DNA of 64,000 bases from Talinum fruticosum (Eukaryota; Streptophyta; Magnoliopsida; Caryophyllales; Talinaceae), in contig JAITYX010000078.1 in NCBI GenBank assembly GCA_021018815.1, positions 744,001 through 808,000 on the forward strand, written 5' to 3'. Position 1 is the stretch's first letter; each line of letters begins with the position of its first letter. Below are positions 1-10,700 of this stretch, piece after piece. The notes under the pieces were generated by a model. That model ran no database searches. It saw only the letters and a program-made list of their open reading frames with translations, and was not told the DNA's origin. The position numbers were made by a program, and so were the translations under genes.

Positions 1-2354
1 ACCACGACCGGCCGGGGCCCACCCAACTTCCCCACTTGTCTCGGGTCTTTTTTAAAAAATTGATTTTGAAAATGGTTTTTTGAAAGTCGATTTTGAAATG
101 TGAGGATGAACCTTTTATCAAGATTTCCGAATTTTATGAAATTAAGTTGAAATGAATTGAATCGCATTTATTAGCAGCTTTATGAATTATTTTATTTTGA
201 CAATTATTTTCATAAGTCTCGGGATATTATCTCTTAATTAAAAAATAGGAATTAGGGTTTTTGTTTTCGCCATAAGGCTCTAGGGCCAAACTGGTGTGAA
301 AACATCGGTTTGGACCCGAGCCCAACCTACCGGTGTGAAAACATGAGGAGATCAGCTTCGGCCTCTGCCTTGGCTGGAAGATCCGGAATCTATTTTCCTG
401 TTTTCGGTTAAAAATAGCCGAGATGCAATTCTAGCTGAAAATACTTTCTATCACTCTCTACCACTATCTACTTTCTCCATTATTCACCATATTGTCACTC
501 AATTCTCACATTTCTTAAAATCCACAAGAAGCCTTCTTTGTTCTCCGTTTGAGCTCGTTGCCTTGCTCGTTATGCTCGTCAAATTTTGTTCTTGATCCAA
601 GTTCAGCAAGTGGGACAACCTTACATGAATAATATTCCACCTCACAGGCAGCAATCATGGCCCTAGTTGGCAATCAATTATTAGTCGTTAGCTATTAGAT
701 GTTTGTATTAACTTTTGTATTAATTGTTTGTTAAAAAGGTATTTGGTAAAATTAGATGTTTCTAATAAAGTTGTTTGGTAGAATTTCACTTATGTCCATG
801 GCTCAATTGTACTATCTATTTAAACATTATAATTCTAATATTGCAAATTTATTTTTCTTCTCAATATTAGGTGATATATAAAATACATTTATACCTCTAT
901 CGTATTTTGGTTACAAAAAATTTTTGTTTATTATTGATTTGATTTCATTTTTAGTAATATATTTAAAATTCATATGATGAAACTACTTTTTTTTTATGAT
1001 TAGCAATGATAATGGGACATTTCTCTTCGACCCCGTCTCAACCTAATTATTAATAATGACTCGTAACCCATACTAACCTATTTAAAAGTAACCCAAATTT
1101 ATCTCATTAGGGTAGGTCGGGGTAAGTACCTATGAGTTCGAGTTCAATTGTCCTTCCAAATTATGATAGACAAATTAATATAAATTATTCGTAATCTACA
1201 AAAAAATTAATATTAAGAAAAGTAACTTAAATAGGATTTTCTTTTTTAAAGACATTTAATGTAATTTTGTTGAAGTTATAAGGTTATTATGGTAATTTTA
1301 GATACTAATTATAAAAATTTCTTCTAAAAATTTATTCGAAATAGTTTTTTACAAAGAACATTTTACGTATAAAAAGCTCTTACAAAAAGTTTTTCACCAA
1401 ATAACTCAATTAACTTTTTGACTAAAGTCAAACAACTAATTGGCCCAAAAGGTGTTTCTCAAACACCTCCAATTAGTTCTTTCGTGTAGTAAATTTGTGT
1501 ATATGCATGAGTAGTTTCGAATCTCCGTATCGTGACACGTTGGGTTGTCTCACATGCATCAAAATATAAAATCTAGGAAGGTGAGGTATTCCGGCGTAAG
1601 GGCATCGACTTTCACTCCTACATTACGAGTCCTCCCGGATAAGAAACTTGTGTAGACAAATGAGTGTTTCGAATTCTCATACCATGGTACGTTGGGTCGA
1701 CTCGGAGGCATCGGTTGAGTATCGTAGTACTAGCTCTTGCCTAAAAAAATTCAACTATAAAATACATGTGTTTGTAATACCAAATGCATTACTTATTATT
1801 TATGATCATTTTTTTCTTTTTTATTTGTTTTTAGGAAAAAGAAAAATATGTTTAATATTTATTAAAAAATTTACAGCTTAGATTCAAACAATTATTTTAT
1901 AAAAATAAAATATATATTTGTGTCAATTTGCAATGGTCAATAGGGGAAAAACCAATAGTTTATTGAAAATCAATAATTTTCTTTCGGATAAGTAATTAAA
2001 ATATTTGAAGAGTATAAAAAAATAGGTAAATAATTTGTGAAATTTTAGTTGATAACATATTAATTTTGAACTTGTAAAATATTTCATTAACGATAGAAAA
2101 ATTAATTCACAATAAATTAAATTTTTATATTTATAAAACAGTTATAAAGACAATTGCGAACAAATATAATTTTTGAGATTAAAAAATATATGTAGTTGTG
2201 AGAAGGTGTAAGTAGGTTTAAGCAATATAAAACATTTATATAACTTATAAAATGCTCATAAGTATTTTCCATAAGAAAAAATGCTTGTATTAGTTATAAG
2301 AATTAAAACCCAATAAAATATGTTTAAATACTAGGATATAGTAAATTTAGCAAA
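1..2354. other. AT-rich intergenic sequence, no gene seen
   Basis: I see no coding region with recognisable domains here. A short direct duplication of a GGTGTGAAAACAT-type string lies near 290-345. The sequence around 665-790 is weakly inverted relative to 1385-1450 (TTTGGTAAAA against TTTTTCACCAAAT), which could be a worn MITE, but no clean ends or target duplication are visible. Related strings with GTTTCGAAT and ACGTTGGGT occur near 1510-1545 and 1665-1700. Confidence 0.5.
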
Positions 2355-2427
2355 GTTGTTGTAGTATAGTGGTAAGTATTCCCGCCTATCACGCGAGTGA
2401 CCCGGGTTCGATCCCCAAGCAACAGCG
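2355..2427 (+). tRNA. tRNA-Asp-like gene, probably a pseudogene
   Basis: The 73-nt segment folds as a cloverleaf: a 7-bp acceptor stem (GTTGTTG with CAACAGC, one G-U pair), a D-arm with an intact A-box region (TAGTATAGTGG), and a T-arm with an intact B-box (GGTTCGATCC). It matches the general plant tRNA-Asp sequence closely. The anticodon position reads ATC instead of GTC. The anticodon stem has one C-A mismatch, the T-stem has two C-A mismatches, and one extra base precedes the 3' acceptor strand. A run of six T at 2428-2433 could terminate Pol III transcription. The changes are mostly G to A, as expected from cytosine deamination on the other strand. It could still be transcribed, but is unlikely to be a good tRNA. 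Confidence 0.72.
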
Positions 2428-2433
2428 TTTTTT

Positions 2434-3834
2434 CAAAATTTTTGGTGCTTAAATTTACCTTTGAAAAGGTCCCGCATGTCCACCCCCCCAATTTTATTTT
2501 TCAATAGGAGACATAGTGAACCGAAAACTACCGTGAAAGAGACGAAATGGAATGAGCATCGCCAATTTTTCTATTTGCATTTGGCGCGCTGGGGTAAATC
2601 CTTGACCTGTTCTAATTCCGTAAGGGCTTCGTCTTTTCCCCTTTTAGTTGTTTCGTAAGCCTTATTTGTTTTTTATTAGGGTTTTGTGATACGCTAAATG
2701 AGGTCATCGCAATTCGTCGTTTGCACTTGTTCGTTAAATTTTGATGTGTGAATTTGGGAATTGAAGGTGAATTTTCCGCGCACTTTTCCGTGATAATTGC
2801 TTGCTTTTTATTGATTCCGCCAAAAAAATTATTCTTACTTATACGGAGTCGGTGAATGGTGATTAATGGTTTGTTTAAAACAGTGTTACTTAGTTGTATA
2901 ATAGGGGTGAGACTGTGTATGTTGGATAATTTGAATCTCGACCGAGGTACTTTTGAGAGGGAGATGTTAAATTAGCATCACATTGCCCCTTTATTGCATT
3001 TTCGTAAAATTTGATTTAGGAACCGATTTTGTTGTTGAGCACTCGGGGTTGCTGGAACTTTTGTCATTCTTTTCGATTTGTCTATCATTTTACAATTGGT
3101 CAATCCCACTCGCCATAAGCACTTCGTAATTAGATTGACCTTATCATTCTTGTCGATGTCCACAACATCTCGTGCCCATAAACTTTATTCATTGGGCTCC
3201 CTTATCATATGGTGCAGAATAGTTTGAGTGTTTATTGCATCGCTTACTCACTCATTTGTCGCCCAAGTGTTTTTAGTATTATAAAATTATCCGGGTCAAA
3301 ATTTTTCAAGTTTGCGTGTTTTCTTTCTAGGGCATAAGGGGTGGAAGGCTGAAAGAAATTGCTATTTAATCATCTATGTGGGGTTGAGGAGTTCATTCTT
3401 ATCATGGAAGATAACGAGTGATAGGCAGAGCAAGCGAAGAACTACGAGACGTAAGAAGAAGTGGAACAAGGAGATGAACGCGAATCACAAGAGGAAGAGA
3501 TAGGTTTTTTGTGGATCTACAGACAAGAGATATATAATGAACTGGTAAAACTGTGGGCATTATGTTGGATCCTAATGACGAGGGCATGGAAACACCGATT
3601 GTTGTAGGGAAGTAAATGGGGGTCTGTATTGGTACTGTTCCATTTGCCTACACCTACACACTCATGGGTTGATAGTGTTGATGCTTAGTTAGGGGAACCA
3701 GGACAAGAAGAGGAGGTACCATTGAATCAAGAGCCGAATCTTGAACCGAGACACATGGAGACGATACCGAATGTGAACCACATGAAGAAGAAGAGCTTCC
3801 GTCACTGTTCCTCGCTAACTGCAGCACTGAAAAT
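2434..3834 (+). other. Unassigned stretch, possible LINE-A 5' leader
   Basis: No domain is recognisable. Several short open frames exist but have no family features. Because recognisable LINE ORF1 sequence begins at about 3835 on the same strand, part of this region may be the 5' untranslated leader of that LINE. The actual 5' end and a target duplication cannot be located by eye. Confidence 0.3.
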
Positions 3835-4281
3835 GGTATGAAGTTAGATTTTATATGCCCCTTTTTAATTGATGGTCACCCTACTCGCTATAATTTAATT
3901 AGAACATGTAGAAGAGGAGCTTGAATAGTGGTCTACTCGCTCCGGTTGGGTATGTAGTGGGAATGAATATACGATTGGGTGATATTCATACCTTTGTAAA
4001 TGAGGTTTGGAAAATGGTCTTAAAGCTTAAGATATTCTTGTACAAAATGGCTGGATCATTTCTAGGTTTGACATCGTTGAGGATCGTCATCCAATCCTCA
4101 AGGGTGGACCATGGATGATCGGCGATAAACCTCTTATTTTAGGACAATTCACGAGTGAAATTTCGGTTTGATAAAGAGTAGATGACCAAAGTTCCTGTGT
4201 GATTAATCTGGTTGATTTAGATTTGCATGCCGAGTCCCCCGCCGCCCTAGCAAAATTGTTAACCTTATTGGCATTCCATTG
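3835..4281 (+). pseudogene. LINE-A ORF1, 5' part (DUF4283-like), interrupted
   Basis: Frames on the + strand recall the DUF4283 domain found in ORF1 of plant L1-type LINEs. Around 3921-4050 the reading includes GLLAPVGYVVGM followed by a Trp-containing block. Around 4093-4150 there is GGPWMIGDKPLILGQF, the usual 'GPW' segment. Around 4216-4281 there is DLHAESPAALAKL, ending in codons for IP-L. Several frameshifts and stops separate these blocks. The sequence stops abruptly at the left LTR of the Tat element and resumes in the expected order at 12121 (next codons Y-A-D-K-Y). The encoded protein would have bound LINE RNA as a gag-like chaperone; this copy is dead. Confidence 0.62.
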
Positions 4282-4904
4282 TGTTTCCGGAGAAAATTGA
4301 GTTGATAAGGTGGATGATGATTTGGAGAGAGGAAGGATTTATTACTCGGTTCCGTGGACGTGGCACGATCGATTCGAGTCCTAGTGGAGACCGCTTGAAC
4401 CCGCAAATAGGCGAAGCCCCGGTGATGGATCTCGGGAACGCCCTGCGACGCTCAAGTTAGTATCCGATTTGATTGAAAGGATCGAGGAGATCATCCTCGA
4501 TGTGCGTGGGGATTCCTTGGGAGACGAGAAGATTTTCGGAGATGGAAGTTCTTGGGATGAGTGTTAATGAACGTTGAAGAACGTTGATGAATGTTGAATG
4601 TTGAATGTTGAATGTTGAGAGCTTAAGAAGTTTGAAGGTAGGATTATGAGAAATATGAGATTTTGTGATGTGAACATAATATGTCCCTTGGGATTGAAAA
4701 ATAGTGTGTATTTATAGGAGATTTTAAAGGGGTAATAGAGTAATTTACCGTGGCTTAGGGAAGCCCTAAACCTAATGGGTTTTGGGCTTTTACCTAGCCC
4801 GTTAAGGGTTGGCTCGGCCGAGATCTCCGTTACCCGACTAATTATGCACAGTTGGCTGGTGACGTGGCGGGTGAGCCGGTATTGTCCGAAAAATACCCGA
4901 ATCA
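4282..4904 (-). repeat. Left LTR (3' LTR) of the Tat-like element
   Basis: This 623-bp copy is colinear with 11531-12120, with TG...CA ends. It has a local expansion of a GTTGAATGTTGA-type string near 4580-4615 that the other LTR lacks, plus many substitutions, so the insertion is not recent. On the minus strand the LTR follows a purine-containing stretch (plus strand 4905-4925), a weak polypurine-tract candidate. Confidence 0.85.
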
Positions 4905-5620
4905 TTGAGCCCCTCACCTTCGCCCGCATGCCTCCCGAGGTAGGTAGGTGGAATGTGGAGCCCATTCCGTTATGCCTTTATGACCCCAAGTTCTTATAAA
5001 TAGGGGTGAATCTTGAGGATGATAGTAAGTTTCCACATCTTTACTCTTCTCCTTTCTCTTGCCTCGTAGAAAATGATCGTTGGAGCGCTTCCGATCGGAT
5101 ACGAGAAGTCGTGCCCTCGCTTCAACCGAGATGAGGCCGAGCAAACAACGATAGAGCGTCGCTAACCATCCTTTGTCGCGAAATGTTCTACCAGCCTTCT
5201 CATCGATTATGCTTGGAAGCCGAGGTTGATAAATGACGGTGAGAAGTATGATAAAATCCACCCCGAGTGGGATATTCTCGAGGCCTCGGGTGGAGTGCAA
5301 CCATGATCTCTTCGCCGAACTTCAGTGCAACGAACTCGAGCTTTTCAGAAACGATGCGGCGGGTGGAGGTGTCGTTTCGAGTGTTGGCTCGTCTTCTAAT
5401 CTTCCTATGGAGAGTGGCGAGTCGATGGATGACCCTTCTTCCCACTTCTTTGATGACCGAAGGGACTTGCCTAAGGCAAAGGGGAGTAGCCTCCTCGCGG
5501 AGAAGAAGATGAACCTTCCGGGGACAGGAAGAGGAACCTTCCCGCGGAGAAGAAAAGGAACCTTCCGAAGGAGAAGTGAGGTGGTAGTCGGGCCTCTCAT
5601 TCCGTCTAAATAGTATAACT
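4905..5620 (+). CDS. Antisense extra ORF remnant next to the 3' LTR (uncertain)
   Basis: The longest open frame here runs at 5233-5613 on the + strand (about 126 codons), opposite to gag and protease. The peptide is rich in Ser, Arg, Lys and Glu and has no domain I recognise. Extra open frames, sense or antisense, between pol and the 3' LTR are an established feature of Tat-lineage elements, and the position fits. The same region also has open frames on the minus strand, so codon evidence is weak. It may be just an open frame in GC-rich DNA. Confidence 0.25.
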
Positions 5621-5809
5621 ATAGCGTAGTATCTTGAGTTTTAGACGCTTTATTTCTCTTAGTAATGGCGCGTTGCGCGTTCTTGTCTCAATGAATGAAT
5701 GAATGAATGAAGCTCGCTTTGTTAGCTTTTCTTCGCTTTCCTATCCCTTTGTTGACACTTTGTTTATGGTGAATGATTTTTTACTTAGCCCCTGGGGCTA
5801 AAAAGGAAT

Positions 5810-5945
5810 CTTGCGAGGAGGATGAGTTTTCTTGTGATCCTCCCGAGGGCTCTTCTATGGAGGATGAGTCCTCCCGTGGTCCTTCTAGGGCTCTTGCGGG
5901 GAGGATAAGTCATCTCGTGACCCTTCTAGGGTCCTCAAGGCGTCC
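5810..5945. repeat. Short tandem repeat, GAGGATGAGT-type units
   Basis: Irregular repeats of a unit resembling GAGGATGAGTCCTCCCGTGG separated by TCTAGGG-type strings. They lie in the non-coding 3' part of the Tat element. No gene function is inferred. Confidence 0.45.
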
Positions 5946-5995
5946 CAGCCCCTATGTGCCTCGAATTCGAAGCAAGTGAGTTTGCCCACGGTAGC

Positions 5996-6340
5996 GTTGT
6001 CATGGGTCTTTTACGCGACCTTTCATCTCCCGGAGGTTTGAAAGTGTATGAACGTAAGTATCCCGCGAGGGCATATCCCACGGAGAGCGCGACCCCTTAA
6101 CTCGAAGTTAGGAGTGCAAGTGCCCATGCGGACATGGGTCTTTACGCGACCTTCCAGCCTCCCGTGGGCTTAGAAGTGTATGATTCTCAAGTGTGACCTC
6201 CTAACCTTAAGTTAGGAGTGCGAGTGCCCATGCGGACATGGGTCTTTACGCGATCTTCCAGCTCCCGTAGGCTTAGAAGTTGATGATTGTGTGTCCTCTA
6301 AGGGGTGTTCCTTTTATGGAGTTAGGAGTGCGATTTTTAG
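5996..6340. repeat. Tandem repeat, about 105-bp unit, about three copies
   Basis: Units begin with CATGGGTCTTTACGCGACC near 6001, 6131 and 6236 and continue with a cttccag-ctcccg-gcttagaagt segment and a gttaggagtgcga segment. Spacing between the second and third is about 105 bp. This is the hypervariable 3' region of a Tat-type element, a place where such elements are known to form satellite-like arrays. Confidence 0.65.
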
Positions 6341-6529
6341 CTCCTGAGGCTAAGTTATCGCTAAGCGTAACTCGGAAGGATGTCCCCCGTGGAGGTGGAA
6401 ATGAGACTTATTAGCTCCAGGAGGCTAAGTCATTGCTTGTCGTCGAGATACGTTCGGACTCCGCAATCGTATGCTTCGTTGCGGAGAGTTTTTTCGAGTT
6501 ACGCAATTTTTAATTTTTAGAGTTACGAC

Positions 6530-7150
6530 TCCACCCCAAACAGCGCCGACCCTTCACGCACACCCTCGCGCTAACCCCCACGCACACCCCTCGCACCGAC
6601 CCTCACGCACACCCCCGCGCCGACCCCGCATGCACACCCTCGTGGCGTCCCTCACACACACCCTCGCCGCGACCCCTCATGCACACCCTCGCAACGACCC
6701 TCACGCACACCCCTCGCACCGACCCTTTACGCACCCCTCGCACCGACCCTCAACAGCCCCCTCGCACCACACGTTTGCTCGCGGAGGAACCCCTCGAGCC
6801 GATCGTTCACCCGCCGCGACGCCTCGAGGAACCCCCGTGCGGACGCTTCCTCGCAAATGCCCGCTCTCGCCGACCCCCGGACAACCTCCACCGCCAAGTC
6901 GCAGGTGCCGACCCCAAGACCGAGTCCCGCGCCGACTCCTCCGACCCCCGACCGACCGACGCTCGCGGAACCCCCTCGGCCAAACCCCGAACCAAGCCCC
7001 TCCCCGCGCAGACTTTTCGCTCGCCGATACCCCCTCTACGCAGCTCGAACCCTCACACCCCCTATCGCGGACCCTCCCCGGCGACCGACCACCAAGGCCG
7101 AGTCCCGGACCGACCCCGAGGCCGAGTCCTCTGGGCAACTTCCTCTCTCC
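6530..7150. repeat. C-rich low-complexity block within the Tat element
   Basis: The + strand is strongly C-rich and G-poor up to about 6770, built from imperfect units such as CGCACACCCTCGC and CCGACCCTCACGC, then becomes more mixed but still GC-rich. Long open frames exist in several frames on both strands, as expected from low AT content, with Pro/Arg/His-rich peptides. I treat none as a gene. The block ends sharply in an AT-rich run at about 7150. Confidence 0.6.
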
Positions 7151-9149
7151 CGAATTTAATTTTAATTTTTTTTTTTGTGTTGGCATTTTTTTTTGGGGAA
7201 ACATTCCCAACCAATTTTATGCGCAAAAATTTTCAAAGGGGAAAAATACCAACCTCGATTTTAAAGCGAATAAATTGTAGGCTCCTTCGGATGAAAAATA
7301 TCAACCCAATTCGTAGCGTAAATACGATGGCCCCGGCTCCGTTAGTCGAAACATATTAGGCGTTTTATGATTGAGAAAAATCGAACCTCCTTCCAGGTGA
7401 GCCCGTGTTAACTCCACGTTAAGCTTAAATATATCAACTTTTAGTATGGGCCTTCGTAGAGTGCCTCCGATTGTGCCCAAGTCGAAATTTTACGTTGGAG
7501 GTCTTCGTTAGCTTCTCGTTTGCCTCCGAGCTTGATGTCATCAAACGATGTTTAGCGTTGGGCTATGACCGTGCGCCTTGACGGCCAAAAATCTTCTTCG
7601 TCTTCAATTTGCGAACCATCGCTCCCTTAATTTTTGAGGAAAATGTGGGCACCCGATTAACCTTTGCTGGAATCCGGAGATAAGCCGTCGTAGATTGAAC
7701 CTTTTAGCGTTCTTCGAGGGCGTTGACCTTATGCCTTTTCCGGTGACTTAAGGCTTGAGTGATGTCTCTTAGAGATCCTCTATGATCTTATGAGATCTTC
7801 GCTTATCGAGTCGCGTACGCTCAATCTTTTTCATCCAAGAGGCCTTATTTTGACGAACGTACGCATCCGAAGACCATAGTCGATCTCTTCATGCTTGGTA
7901 TTTACTTGTGTTATGCTTAGATCTTACTCGAAGATCTCTTCATGCTTGGTACTTAGCCATCCCTTTGCTAAAGTGGACACCTTTTGTTCGGCGAGGGAAA
8001 ATTTGAATCTTCCGCTTCGAGTCCGTTAAGGAAGGCAGTGTAGGCGACTCCGTCTTGCGAGTCGGAGATAAGGACGACCTCTCCATGAAACCTTCGGACA
8101 TAGTCTTTAAGGGTCTCGTTCTAAAAGTCTCACTTTGGAGTTAAGCTCTCCGACCGTATCCATCCCCGAGAAGGAAGCACCGAGAGGAAGGGAGGAGATC
8201 CCCGAGGATGATGGCGTTGGCAAAGATGCCAAAGATGGCTTCGAGGATTGGCCATATGAGTTATTTTTTATGTCCTGCGTGCCATATGACTTGATACTCG
8301 CTACTTTAGATTTGTTTTGCTTGAACTTTTATTTTAGATTGATCCTTGCTTGATGCTTGTTGGATGTTTACTCAATGCTTACTTGCCTCGTTGCTTCTTT
8401 TTATTGTTGCCGATTTTTGCTTTTTTCTGCTTGGGGTACATGATCAACCTTCATTATAGTAGGATCTTCTTTGAGTTTTACAACTTGGCTGTCCTAGGGG
8501 TTGTATTAGCCTCCGGTATTGCCCCCAAAATCGGTGCAATAAAAACGTACAACGAAAGAAACTAGCAACTAGTCGCCTTAGGGGGTCATATTAGCCCCTA
8601 CTTTTTCTTCTAACTTTGACAAAGTTAAGAAAATACAACGAAAGGAACCGAGGGCTTGGGCGCTCTAGGGGTTCGTATTAGCTCCTATTCATGCCCCCAA
8701 GACCGTCTTAAAGTGAAGTGTGAGACGTAAAGATGCGGAAAGCTTGCTCGTTGTATTAATAAAAGATTGAAGTCCTTACGTAAGGGAGGAATATGTGCCC
8801 CCGTTGAGCGCTTTCGGAAAAGTCGCGTCAATCGTGGGTGATTCCTTTACAAAATCTTTGGGACTTAGGTCGGGTGGGTCTTTAAAGAAAGGCCCCCACG
8901 CCGCACAATAAGCTCGCACTACTTACATAAGCACCATCATCTCATGAGTTTGATGTCTTCGGGAGGCACAAGCCGGACCTTAACATAATCTTCGTGGTGG
9001 TGAGGCACCACCATCATAGTCTCGGAGACTTTGGTCGGGGCTCCGCTTTTAACTTCTTGCCCTTAGGATCATCATGAGTCTTCCCTTCCTCTTTCGCTTT
9101 TCCATCAAAGGTCGAAGACTTACTACATAACATTCACGTGCGGTATTTT
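7150..9149. other. Non-coding internal part of the Tat element
   Basis: No coding domain was recognised. Blocks at 7170-7400 (GGAAACATTCCCAACCAATTT and 'aatatcaaccc' motifs) and 7440-7900 recur in the second Tat copy at about 48300-49150, so this is a fixed part of the family. At 8484-8720 a string related to TTAGCCCCTA-(n)-TTGCCCCCAA recurs about three times, and once more near 49448-49470. The place where RT-RH-INT would normally lie is occupied by this sequence in both copies. Confidence 0.55.
7975..8123 (-). repeat. Duplicated gag fragment
   Basis: This roughly 145-bp segment, from CACCTTTTGTTCGGCGAGGG to TTTAAGGGTCTCGTT, is a near-identical direct copy of the gag segment at 10129-10275. 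Only a few substitutions and indels separate them. It lies about 2.15 kb downstream of gag in element orientation, in otherwise non-coding sequence, so it is a segmental duplication within the element and not a second gag gene. Confidence 0.75.
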
Positions 9150-9600
9150 GGTCTCCATAGGTCTCACCTACGAATCCATCATCAAGCTCATACTTCATGA
9201 GGAGAAGGTACGGAGCGACGACCGCTTTGATCCGGTTGAGGGTGGGACGTCCAATGATGACATTATAGGCGAAGGGATGTCGATCACTAGGAATTTGACT
9301 TCGATGTTTCGGCCCCCGACCTTCTCTCCAACCCTAACCGGTAGGCGGATCATGCCTATGGGGTGTATCGTCCGCTCTCCAAATCCGACGACAAGATTGA
9401 CGAGGGAAACAAGATTCCGAGGGCATACTTCAGCCGTCTTACGCATTCCATGGTGATGACGTCTACCGAGCTCCCCGTGTCGATAAGAACCCCGCGGACT
9501 ATGGCGTCCGAAATCTTCGAGTGTGATGACCAAATGATCCTCATGTGGGTGGCCATGCTTTTTAAATCTTGTTCTCTCGAATGTCACTGTGGGCACCTTC
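9150..9600 (-). pseudogene. Tat-like aspartic protease (PR), broken
   Basis: The minus-strand frame from 9556 downward contains VLIDTGSSVDVI, the catalytic Asp-Thr-Gly motif of a retroviral-type aspartic protease (Asp codon at about 9481-9479). Another frame (9596-9195) continues the fold with PIGMIRLPVRVGEK and KFLVIDIPSP, matching the C-terminal half of plant gypsy proteases. The two parts are in different frames, so a frameshift breaks the gene. Protease would process the Gag polyprotein inside virus-like particles. No RT follows. Confidence 0.75.
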
Positions 9601-9844
9601 GGAGGTGGAGGTTAGCCGTAATCGGGACTTGTTGAGCGCTCCCGAGGTGGGCCTTCCAGGAGGAGAGGGTCGTGCCCCCGCAAATCCCCAGCCGATGGTG
9701 GCTACAATCTTAGTAGCATCGTCATCATCATAGTGCTCATATCCTTACCTTGAAGAACCTCCTTGTGCTCCATGAGTATCTTTTTGAAAAAGCGATTAAT
9801 TTGCCCGTTATCCGCCACCTCCCCAAGCGCCTTCTTTAACGCGC

Positions 9845-10700
9845 GACACTATATAGTGTTGTGTCCGGTTTGTTCATGAAATTCGCAATATTTGTTGGAA
9901 GCTCGCGCTTTGCAGGAGTGGACATGGGATGTGGTTTCTTGAGCATGGGATGCCCTTTGATCTCCATCGGAATACTCGAGGGTCGGTGTTGAAGCAATGG
10001 TCAACTTCATTTCGAGGATTACATTTTCCATCTCCTCCTTTCTTCCCGACCTCATCTCCTTCCTCTCGCACGGATCTCCGTGGCTCGAATAAACTCAGCC
10101 GCCTTTCGGAGTGCTTCGCCAAAGTGGACACCTTTTGTTCGGCGAGGGAAAATTTGAATCTTCCACTTCGAGTCCGTTAAGGAAGGCAGGTGTAGGCGAC
10201 TTCATCTTGCAGGTCGGAGATAAGGACGACCTCTCTATGAAACTTTCGGACATAGTCTTTAAGGGTCTCGTTTCTCCCCTGCTTAATCTTGGAGAGGTGG
10301 ATGCTAGTCTTCTTCCGCTTGCAACTCGCGATAAATTGTGCGACGAACTTCTCGCATAGTTCTTCAAAGGAAGAAATGCTCCATTGGGGAAGATTTTTGA
10401 ACCATTTCTACGCGACTCCCTTTAGTGTAGCGAGGAAGAATCGGCAGTAGGTTGCATCGTCCCCATCCCGAACGTACATGTGGGACTTATAGTACGCCAA
10501 GTGATCTTCGGGATCGGTTGTGCCATTGTATGGATTAATGTTTGGAATCTTTATCTTCTTCATTCGGGGAGCATTCATAATCTTCTTCGAAAATGGAGTG
10601 TTGAAAGTATTCGGGTTGGCCTTGAATCGGAGCCGAGAGATGGGGACAGCGCGGGGTTGGTCTCTTCCTCCTCTTAGATCGAGGAGGAGTGCGCCTGGTC
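9845..10700 (-). pseudogene. Tat-like gag (capsid/nucleocapsid), broken
   Basis: Reading the minus strand from about 10560 gives a Retrotrans_gag core: PYNGTTDPEDHLAYYKSHM, then a CRFFLATLKGVA block followed by a stop in place of the expected Trp of AWKWF (TAG at about 10410), then KWFKNLP and FEELCEKFVAQF. Near 9900-9850 CEFHEQTGHNTI resembles the C-x2-H-x4-H-x4-C knuckle typical of Tat nucleocapsids. The product would package element RNA in the cytoplasm. The stop and frame changes mean this copy makes no full Gag. The N-terminal region (10700-11500) is open in several frames, but I could not assign it. Confidence 0.72.

Noticed and set aside
6471..7280. A 269-codon open frame on the + strand, with overlapping long frames on the minus strand
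   Set aside because: The sequence is C-rich low-complexity repeat; all frames stay open because of composition, and the peptides are Pro/Arg/His strings without domains.
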